Part shown: one piece after another, positions 27,484 to 34,504 of the stretch | Numbering within the stretch: position 1 is the first letter of the stretch | How the letters are laid out: each line of letters begins with the position of its first letter | Assembly (NCBI RefSeq): GCF_010367455.1 | Contig: NZ_WRPR01000126.1 | Span: 21,694 to 85,693, forward strand | Direction of reading: 5' to 3' | DNA length: 64,000 bases | Source of the DNA: Candidatus Laterigemmans baculatus | Lineage (GTDB): Bacteria > Planctomycetota > Planctomycetia > Pirellulales > Pirellulaceae | Notes under the pieces: model-generated | Databases searched by the model: none | What the model saw: the letters and a program-made list of their open reading frames with translations, nothing else | Told to the model about the DNA's origin: nothing | Translations under genes and position numbers: made by a program

Positions 27484-27705
27484 CTACTTCGGCTGTTGCC
27501 GCTGTCCGGATCCAGAGCTACGAGAGCTTTCGATCCGTGCGAGCAATTCCTCGAGATCAGCGATCTTGAACAGCCGATAGCCGTTGATCGGGTTGCGGTG
27601 CTCGGGCAGCTTGCCGCTGGATCCCCAGCTGCGGAGCGTATTGGGGGAGACCCCCAGAAAGGCCGCCGCTTCTTTGATCGTGAGATAATCGTCGAGATTC
27701 GGCAT
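27484..27705 (-). CDS. MerR/excisionase-type HTH protein upstream of pglW
   Basis: A 73-residue DNA-binding protein from ATG 27,705 (MPNLDDYL). It holds a winged-HTH of the MerR/excisionase kind: TIKEAAAFLGVSPNTLRSW, then a wing with RNPINGYRLFKIADLEELL. A strong purine-rich GGAGG-type site lies upstream of the ATG; a longer frame from 27,753 is less likely. The tail is Ser/Gly/Gln rich. It is the first gene of the minus-strand BREX block (36 bp before pglW), so it probably regulates the operon; an excisionase-like function is the alternative. Confidence 0.82.
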   Translation of the reverse strand: MPNLDDYLTIKEAAAFLGVSPNTLRSWGSSGKLPEHRNPINGYRLFKIADLEELLARIESSRSSGSGQRQQPK

Positions 27706-27890
27706 CACCCGCCCCTCCTCCGGAGGAAATCCGCCCCCGCACAACCCGGGCACAAGGATGCACGAACCCTACCAAACCCGAGGGCGCGAGAGAAGCTGGC
27801 ATACGGATGCCGCTAGCGAGCGACAGAGGCCGAAATGGCCGCTGACCTACATTCGGCATACATCGTTGGGGCGGAGCGGCACGCGGTTAT

Positions 27891-28799
27891 TCATTGAATA
27901 GTCGAACGACCTCCGCCGTTTCTTAGCACCAGCGTTTCACCTTCCCCCATTACGACCAGCTGATACCCCACACCGGAAGCAACCATCCGGGACTTGACCT
28001 CTGCGAATGCTTCGTAGGAATCTGGCCAGACTGCAATACTCACGGCTTTTCCCTTGGATCTGATTTCTAGTATCAGCTGCTCTATGCGTTTCCATCCGTC
28101 AGAGGTGGCAACCGGCCAGCCCGATCCCGCTAACGGTGTAATCATCAATTCGGTAGCCAGGCTTCCAGCAGTCGTAACATGCCGGCTATTGACGCCTAGA
28201 CCAAAGGCGTCAGGCTCCATCGCCAAAAACACCCTCTGAGATTGCAGCAGCAGCAGGACTGATGCTGCATTCGAGTCCCGCACACGCGGCACCTGCAGGG
28301 TCTGTTGCTGGTCTGCCAACGTGGTGCGCAGTGCAGCAGTCGCTTGGTTCACCTGGTTCTGGACGGCCTGCAGTTCCGCTGGAACTCGTCGGTTCTCTTC
28401 CTCGAGTCGCGAGTTTTCGGCGAGGACTTCCGCGAGTTGCCGTGTCTGCGACGCATTCATCGCCGTCATCTCGGCAAGCTCACTGGTCAACTGGTCCAGT
28501 TGCGCCGCGAGCTCCTGAAACTGCGCGTCTTCGGGTAACTCGGCACGCGCGGGCGAATTTGCTAATGACTGCTGAAGATCAGCATGTTGGGCGGCTAGCA
28601 AATCGAGCTTCGTGATTAGCTCGCGGACTTCATCGGGCGTTGGCGGTTGCTGGTCTGACCTCTCTGGGGATTTAACGATTGCACGCGTCTGAATCATGAT
28701 GGCCAGCAGGATCGCCAAAAAGACGATCCCGCCGAAGGTGTTGCAAATCGTATCGAGAAACAGGTCGAAACTCGAGCTGTCGGACATTTCTCGCTTCAC
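27891..28799 (-). CDS. TolR/ExbD-like membrane protein 2 of the GTPase/Tol-like cluster
   Basis: A 302-residue protein with one N-terminal membrane helix in a characteristic setting (SFDLFLDTICNTFGGIVFLA), then about 100 residues of coiled coil and a small alpha/beta C-terminal domain (AVSIAVWPDSYEAFAEV). A short cytoplasmic tail, a single helix containing or preceded by Asp, and a periplasmic domain make up the layout of TolR, ExbD and MotB-type stators. It lacks an obvious OmpA peptidoglycan-binding motif. Its start overlaps the end of the preceding paralogue-like gene by four bases (ATGA). As last gene of the cluster it probably pairs with the neighbouring TolQ-like protein. Function by analogy only. 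Confidence 0.72.
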   Translation of the reverse strand: MKREMSDSSSFDLFLDTICNTFGGIVFLAILLAIMIQTRAIVKSPERSDQQPPTPDEVRELITKLDLLAAQHADLQQSLANSPARAELPEDAQFQELAAQLDQLTSELAEMTAMNASQTRQLAEVLAENSRLEEENRRVPAELQAVQNQVNQATAALRTTLADQQQTLQVPRVRDSNAASVLLLLQSQRVFLAMEPDAFGLGVNSRHVTTAGSLATELMITPLAGSGWPVATSDGWKRIEQLILEIRSKGKAVSIAVWPDSYEAFAEVKSRMVASGVGYQLVVMGEGETLVLRNGGGRSTIQ

Positions 28800-29623
28800 G
28801 GCGACTCATCCACTTCGAAGGCCATATGGATGGTTCGATTCGTCCCGATGACGTCGTACCCGAACGTTGCGTGGTCCATCTCCAGTTCCGCTTGCAGACG
28901 CTCGAAGTCACGAGCGCCGCCCGGGCGAACAAGGAGTAGAATATGTCGCGACTGCAGGTCCGTATGATCTAGCCACTCACGAAACTGATGTATCCTCCCT
29001 AGCCCATTCCAGCGGAGGGTTTTCTTGCTGAGGGCGTCGCTCAGCTCGATTTCCCCATCTCCAAGCGTTAGCAGAGTGAGATACTGCCCGTCGGCTGTAT
29101 TGTCACGGTAGATCAAAGGATCTTCGCTTTCGATCTCGTTAATGCGACGGCCCATTTCCTTCAGCCTCTCTCGCAGGTCGGCGATCAGTTCCCGGTCGTC
29201 CGCAAGAGCGGCGGATTTCTGCAGGAGCGCCGATTCGGCCTTCTGAGCCTCCTTGAGGCTCCGGTCCGCCCGTTGATTCTCCACTTGCGCGCTGGCAAGT
29301 CGCTCGCTTGCCGCTTGCGCTGCATATCGCAGTTCCGCAATCTTAGCGTCGCGGTTGAACTCGTTGAGGTTGGCGAGCTGCTTCTGGCTCGACATGCGTC
29401 GCTCAAACTCTGCTTGCATCTTCTCGACCTCCGCCTCGAGAGAGGCGAGCGATGTCTGGAGCTGCTCGATATCAACCGTGGGTGGACTGGTCGCTGCCTC
29501 GACGCGTTGGGCGAGCTCGAGCACGAGTATCAACGTGATCAGGATAAAGATTCCAACCACTGCGGTGATGATGTCCTGGAAAGCGAAGAAGGAAATTCCG
29601 GGACCAACTGAGCGACGTTTCAT
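28796..29623 (-). CDS. TolR/ExbD-like membrane protein 1 of the GTPase/Tol-like cluster
   Basis: A 275-residue protein with an N-terminal membrane helix (FAFQDIITAVVGIFILITL), a coiled-coil stretch of about 120 residues and an alpha/beta C-terminal domain with HILLLVRPGGARDF. The Asp at the mouth of the helix could serve the role of the proton-relay Asp in TolR/ExbD. It differs in sequence from the next gene but has the same plan, so the motor may carry two different TolR-like subunits. It is coupled to the next gene by ATGA and follows the TolQ-like gene after 55 bp. Confidence 0.72.
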   Translation of the reverse strand: MKRRSVGPGISFFAFQDIITAVVGIFILITLILVLELAQRVEAATSPPTVDIEQLQTSLASLEAEVEKMQAEFERRMSSQKQLANLNEFNRDAKIAELRYAAQAASERLASAQVENQRADRSLKEAQKAESALLQKSAALADDRELIADLRERLKEMGRRINEIESEDPLIYRDNTADGQYLTLLTLGDGEIELSDALSKKTLRWNGLGRIHQFREWLDHTDLQSRHILLLVRPGGARDFERLQAELEMDHATFGYDVIGTNRTIHMAFEVDESP

Positions 29624-29678
29624 GTAATGGCCGAAGGAAAGCGGCTTCGGTGGGGTAGCCTACTGGACATGGTGCCAG

Positions 29679-30545
29679 TCAGACATCGCGAGATTGCTCG
29701 AATGGCAAGATTCGGATGCGACTGACGATCTGCTTCAAGCAGTATTCTTGGCAGTCGTCGAGAAAGACTTCTTCTGCCTTTTTCTGCGCAGTAATCCAGA
29801 GCTGCACTACCAAGGCAATTACGAGTGCCAACAGCGTCGTCTCGAACGCGGTGCTCAGTCCGCCGGTTACTTCACGCAGGGAGCCGACGATGCCGCTGAC
29901 ATCCGATTGCTGCTCCAGCAGTGAACTGAAGTTTCCAATCGCCGATGCGAGACCGAGAACTGTGCCGATGAAGCCGAGCACTGGGATCGCCCAAAGGAAC
30001 CCGCCAAGTGTCGCGAACGACGTCTGATGCGCGGATTCGTCCCTCTCGGACAGCGAACGAAGTATGTCGTCGACGTCGGAGACGCGGCCGAGGTTCTTGA
30101 GGTTCGACACCGCGACAAGGATCCGGTTGTAAACGAGGAACCGTTCTGGATCCTCCGCAATCGCATGGATGTTTCGGATCAGGTGATCAGCGGTTTGCGA
30201 CGAAAGTACGAAGTCATGCGTCTCGGGAACGACGGAATGCGACAACGCTCGCCGCTGGACTCCCAATTTGCTGCGTTTGAACAGAAGAATCACTACGCAC
30301 CAAAATCCCAGAAAGACGGCGAAGTATTGGGTTGGCCCTCGATCGAGGAGCATTGCACGGAAGTGATGCTCCGGTAGGAAGTAGACGGCGGTATAAAACA
30401 TCGTGGTTAACACTGCCGCAATCAAGCCTGAAAATGCAGTGTTAACAGCGGTGCCATTGCCAGCGGGAATGCCGAGACGTCGTTCTGGATCGCTGCGTAG
30501 AACGCTTAGCGGTCGCGGAAGCGGTGGAGAAGTTAGATAAGTCAC
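29679..30545 (-). CDS. MotA/TolQ/ExbB-family proton channel protein
   Basis: A 288-residue membrane protein with two membrane helices near the N terminus (AFSGLIAAVLTTMFYTAV; TQYFAVFLGFWCVVILLF), a cytoplasmic helical loop, and the two conserved channel helices. The MotA/TolQ/ExbB signature is clear: WAIPVLGFIGTVLGLASAI and GGLSTAFETTLLALVIALV. Such proteins form a pentameric proton channel with TolR/ExbD/MotB-type partners. Two candidate partners follow directly. Compared with ZorA of Zorya it lacks a long cytoplasmic tail. It suggests that the cluster uses the proton gradient to drive an envelope-spanning machine. Confidence 0.88.
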   Translation of the reverse strand: MTYLTSPPLPRPLSVLRSDPERRLGIPAGNGTAVNTAFSGLIAAVLTTMFYTAVYFLPEHHFRAMLLDRGPTQYFAVFLGFWCVVILLFKRSKLGVQRRALSHSVVPETHDFVLSSQTADHLIRNIHAIAEDPERFLVYNRILVAVSNLKNLGRVSDVDDILRSLSERDESAHQTSFATLGGFLWAIPVLGFIGTVLGLASAIGNFSSLLEQQSDVSGIVGSLREVTGGLSTAFETTLLALVIALVVQLWITAQKKAEEVFLDDCQEYCLKQIVSRIRILPFEQSRDV

Positions 30546-30603
30546 AGTCGTTGCTGCCCTCGTTTCGAAACGAAGCGGGATCTGGATGTTGGAGTAATAT
30601 CTG

Positions 30604-31581
30604 CTATGAAAACGCTTCTATGGCTTCGAGTCCGAGCGTTATTACTATGATTGGGGCAGCAATCAGCAAAACCAGCCATACGAGCGCGGTGATGCCGCTA
30701 AACATCCACAATGAGCTGAGCCGCTTTAAGGCTTTCAGAGCATTCGCCTGGTTCTGATCGTCCCGAAATTCTGACACCCAGTTGCAATAACGGATGACGA
30801 GGATGCCCGAATACAGAATGGGACCAGCGATTGCGAGGCCGGTCATGGCCCATATTGCGGCGCCGAACGTCTCTGCGCGGCTTTCGCTATTACTAGCCGC
30901 CATGAGCAAAACGACGATTTGGGCCAGAACTTGTAGGCTGGCAAGCGAAATGAGAAAGATTCCGAAGAACAGTGCCCAACCACGTCGACGATGCATCTCT
31001 GTGGCCAGGAGCGACCAGTCATTTGGGTTGCCAGTTGTTGTAGTGTCGTATGCTCCGAGCGACAGCGTAGGGCGGCGGCTGAATGGTGATGCGGCATGGC
31101 CAGGTTGAATAGGACTGAATCGTTGCGGGAGGGATTGCTCTGCCGGTTGCCACGAATCGAAGCCGGCACGCCAGACGAGGGTGGTGCGGTCGACGACGCC
31201 GCCGTCAATCCACTCCATTAGCTTCTGAGTCGAGACCGGACCTCGGCTCTCTTCTCCGATATGGGCGTACCACTGAACCTCCGGATCTGCAGCGCTCCCT
31301 GCTTTTGCTGTGAGTGGCTGAGGGGTGGCAGGCTCCGCACCACCGGTCGAAGTCTGCGGCTCTACAGCCTGAGTCGTCGACGAGGAAGCGGATTGCGGAG
31401 CGGGCCTTCGGAAAAGCGAGTCGAACGTCTCAGCTTTGGACCAGGAGAGGCCATCCGGCGACAACTCGTGCAGACGAGTGATCTGGCCGCGTCGCACAAG
31501 CTCTTGTACCCGCTGAGCTGGAAGCGGTCCGAGGGTACGGCCGCGGAAACGAACGAAATATTGGTCCGAGCTGTCGGTCAT
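30604..31581 (-). CDS. Double GYF-domain (DUF4339-like) multi-span membrane protein
   Basis: A 325-residue protein with two N-terminal GYF_2-type domains: the first around residues 5-60 (YFVRFRGRTLGPL), the second around 103-155 (VQWYAHIGEESRGPVSTQKL ending in FDSWQPAEQSL). Three to four membrane helices fill the C-terminal half (WALFFGIFLISLASLQVL; AAIWAMTGLAIAGPIL; SSLWMFSGITALVWLVLL). GYF-like domains bind proline-rich peptides in other proteins, and the GAP1-like protein of this cluster has a proline-rich segment (PLPAPPPGKDTLSPPPSP), a possible ligand (inference). It is preceded by the helical membrane gene with a 15-bp gap and so is likely in the same transcript. Confidence 0.78.
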   Translation of the reverse strand: MTDSSDQYFVRFRGRTLGPLPAQRVQELVRRGQITRLHELSPDGLSWSKAETFDSLFRRPAPQSASSSTTQAVEPQTSTGGAEPATPQPLTAKAGSAADPEVQWYAHIGEESRGPVSTQKLMEWIDGGVVDRTTLVWRAGFDSWQPAEQSLPQRFSPIQPGHAASPFSRRPTLSLGAYDTTTTGNPNDWSLLATEMHRRRGWALFFGIFLISLASLQVLAQIVVLLMAASNSESRAETFGAAIWAMTGLAIAGPILYSGILVIRYCNWVSEFRDDQNQANALKALKRLSSLWMFSGITALVWLVLLIAAPIIVITLGLEAIEAFS

Positions 31582-31596
31582 GAGAAAGCGTGCTGC

Positions 31597-34488
31597 TCAG
31601 GAATCGGTGTTTAAGGGAGAGCCAAGGAAGAAAAGCGGACGGCCGGCGGTCAAATCGGCGGAGGTCCGGTCAAGCTTCGGTTGATCGGACTCCCACGTTC
31701 CAACTGGGACCCAGGTGACCCGGCCCGGGTCGGAGAGCGAGGCACGCACGATTAGCAGGAGCCCTGTAGTGTCAGGAGCGTCCTTCACGTGAGCGTCAAT
31801 CGATCCCGAGGAGTCCCGGGTCAGGAACCCTATCCAACGGTATCGCCGCTCAGCGAGGGTGTGCAGTTCGCGAAGACTCGACGGATCGGTTCGATAGGCA
31901 GATGAGAGTGCCGCTACGACTTTCTGTTCGATCTCGGGATCCAGCTGGCTGTTCGCTGGTCCCGCCACGTACCACTGTTCGCGGAACTCGCCCCGAGCCC
32001 GAAGCAGTTGCAGCTCATCAGCGAGAAGCTCCTTGAGGGCGGGGTTGCCCTTGCAGGCTCCTTCGAGCAGATGGAGAAGCAGCATTTCCTTAATCGTCCC
32101 GTCAAGATCCGGGCGACTGCGGAGTTCGGCTATCGTCCTCAGGAATGTTTGATTCCAGTTCGTGAGGAAGGCGTTGCGCTCACTCTGTCCCCGCTCCGAC
32201 AACCAGCGGATGGTCGATCGTGGTTCCGGGAGCGTCGTGATCGGCTCACGCGCTGGCTCACCCGCGACCGCACCGCTTTCAGTGCTCACTACGTCAATGC
32301 TCGTCGTGCCTGAGTTGCGGTTGTCAAACTTCTCGGGGTACCGGTCTTGGTAGCTCTTGTAGACGAAGTAGCGGTTCTTTTCTGCGTCGATTGCGGTGTT
32401 CAGCTCTGCGATGACGGTCTGCGGTAGTTCGGCAAAGAGTTCATCAAGAACTTTGGTACGATTCGCGACTTCCTCCAAACGCGTGCGCCACTCCGGTGCC
32501 ACTAGTTCAGCAGGGTTTTGCTCCAGATCTCGCCGGAGTTCTGCGTTGCGTTCGAGAAGGGACTGGGCCTGATCGGGCGTCAGGCTTGCACTCAGTGACG
32601 AGGAAAGGGCCGCCGCTACGCTGTTCCAAGCGAGCGCACGCTCCCAGAGGGGCTGTTCGGTCGCAGCTTGAGCGAACTCATCGGCGGCCGGAGAATCCGG
32701 AGCGTCACGCGCGAATGCCTCAAGCCCTTCGGCAAAAGCCTTGAGTGAAGGGGCGTCAATGACGCGTTGATGGGCGCGCTCAATGGCATCCATCTGTTGA
32801 CGTTGCTCTTCCACGGCCTGTTTCATCGCCGCGGCCCGCGAGCGAACGAGATCGATTTCGCCGCTAGCTGCGGATCCTCGTCGCGGATAGGTCGCTTCTA
32901 GGTGCTTCAGCTTTGCGATCAACGCAGCAATTTCGGCGGTTTCGATCCTCGACGCCGACATCGACTCGAATTGGTCGAGTTGCCGGGTAAATTCGGCAAC
33001 CGCGGTCGTGACCGCTTTCGAGTGCTGCGCCGTTACCTCGCTTTCCCACTGCGAACGACGACGGCGGATGCGGAATGCAGACGCTTTCTCTTCTTCGTTG
33101 GCAGCCAAGTTCTCCGCACGAGCCAGTGCCGATAAGTCGATATGCGCTGGGTCTTCGGCATCAGCTTGTTCTAAGTAGTCCGCAAACTGAGCAGCGCGGG
33201 AAGACTCATTGGCCAGCATCGTTGTTAGCTGACTCGCAAGCTGGGCTAATTGGGTACTGGCAGCGATCTGAGGCTGGCTTGACTCGATCCGCTTCCAGAG
33301 CCCCTCAGCCTCACTGAGCTTCTCAGCATCCAGCAATCCCTTAAGTTGAGCATGCGCTGCAGCGACTTTGCGCTCCTGGAGTGACTGGTATTGCCAGTAG
33401 CCTATGACGGCGGCCATGAGGAGCGTGGCGGCGCCAATGCCGGCGATGACGGCCTGCGTCTTGCGTTTTGCCGCTAGTTGCCGCTCTTCCATGGCGACTC
33501 GATATCGCTGCTGTAATTCCGGACTGAGCGGCTCATCGAATCGGGTGGCTTGGTGGAAAGCACGTTGAAGGTCAGAGGCCGGGGCATGGGCATCAAGGGC
33601 TGCTTCAAAACCTGCGACGGCGACGGCATGTTCTTGCCGGAGGTTAGCCTCTCGATCGATCTCCTCTAGCCAGAGCAGCGCCGGCTCCGCGTGTTCGGCT
33701 AGGTCAGCCGGAATCGCGTCAGTCATTCGCTTCTCTGTCGAGCGCAGTTCGTCTCGCAGGCGTCGGGCTTCTGCCTCATTGAACTCATTGAACGCGTCAT
33801 GCAACTGCGGCACGAGCACTCGGAGGCGCTCAAGATGGGCTTCATGCGCGAAGCGACGAAGTGCGGTGCGTGCCTGGTCAACCAGTTTCGGGTCCGGCGT
33901 GTTTCGCCACGACGGATCAGCCAGTTCATCAACGATGGACGCGACCTTGTCGGTATCCTCGGCCTTGATCGCAGCTTGTAGTTCCCCGGGGATTTGCTTG
34001 AGCCGAGCCTCTTCCCAAGATTCGAGGTCCTCTTCCCACACGCTGCTCGTTAGGTCGAGCGCCGCGAGACGACGGAGAATTCTCAACCGCCACGCTAGCG
34101 GAGCACGAGCGATCGCCAGCCGACGATGTTGCTTGAGAATCTTGTTAAGAGGCTGCGTTTCGACGATCGCCTCGTTCAACTGTTCCGCCGCATCCCGATC
34201 GAGGTCGGGCGGAAGCGGAATCGCGAGGAACTGAAGGATTTCGAACCAGTCCTCATACTCGGGGAAGTCGAGGTTTGCAGCGCCTTCGATCGCGTTTGGG
34301 TGCAGGCTGGCTCGCTGAATTGCTTCGCTGCGCAGCCCCTTGCGGAGCAGTTGTGCTGCATCGCGCAGACGCTCGTTGACGCGAGTGACCTCTTCGGAGT
34401 ACGCAGCAGCCAACGGCCGCATGGACTCGACCGAAAGCCCATCCCGCTTGTCTAGGAGCTGACGAATTTGATCAACAGGTGACGTCAT
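31597..34488 (-). CDS. Large helical single-span membrane protein of the cluster
   Basis: A 963-residue protein of unknown family. Residues 1-335 form an acidic, helical, presumably cytoplasmic region. One membrane helix follows near 345-362 (AVIAGIGAATLLMAAVIGYW), then about 370 residues of predicted coiled coil rich in Ala, Glu, Gln and Arg, and a C-terminal globular part (about 790-963) with RWIGFLTRDSSGSID and WVPVGTWESDQP. The topology implies a long helical arm on the far side of the membrane. Gaps of 16 bp upstream and 15 bp downstream place it firmly in the operon. It could be the structural spacer that bridges the envelope. No enzymatic motif was seen. Confidence 0.75.
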   Translation of the reverse strand: MTSPVDQIRQLLDKRDGLSVESMRPLAAAYSEEVTRVNERLRDAAQLLRKGLRSEAIQRASLHPNAIEGAANLDFPEYEDWFEILQFLAIPLPPDLDRDAAEQLNEAIVETQPLNKILKQHRRLAIARAPLAWRLRILRRLAALDLTSSVWEEDLESWEEARLKQIPGELQAAIKAEDTDKVASIVDELADPSWRNTPDPKLVDQARTALRRFAHEAHLERLRVLVPQLHDAFNEFNEAEARRLRDELRSTEKRMTDAIPADLAEHAEPALLWLEEIDREANLRQEHAVAVAGFEAALDAHAPASDLQRAFHQATRFDEPLSPELQQRYRVAMEERQLAAKRKTQAVIAGIGAATLLMAAVIGYWQYQSLQERKVAAAHAQLKGLLDAEKLSEAEGLWKRIESSQPQIAASTQLAQLASQLTTMLANESSRAAQFADYLEQADAEDPAHIDLSALARAENLAANEEEKASAFRIRRRRSQWESEVTAQHSKAVTTAVAEFTRQLDQFESMSASRIETAEIAALIAKLKHLEATYPRRGSAASGEIDLVRSRAAAMKQAVEEQRQQMDAIERAHQRVIDAPSLKAFAEGLEAFARDAPDSPAADEFAQAATEQPLWERALAWNSVAAALSSSLSASLTPDQAQSLLERNAELRRDLEQNPAELVAPEWRTRLEEVANRTKVLDELFAELPQTVIAELNTAIDAEKNRYFVYKSYQDRYPEKFDNRNSGTTSIDVVSTESGAVAGEPAREPITTLPEPRSTIRWLSERGQSERNAFLTNWNQTFLRTIAELRSRPDLDGTIKEMLLLHLLEGACKGNPALKELLADELQLLRARGEFREQWYVAGPANSQLDPEIEQKVVAALSSAYRTDPSSLRELHTLAERRYRWIGFLTRDSSGSIDAHVKDAPDTTGLLLIVRASLSDPGRVTWVPVGTWESDQPKLDRTSADLTAGRPLFFLGSPLNTDS

Positions 34489-34504
34489 GTTTAATTGAAT
34501 GCGA

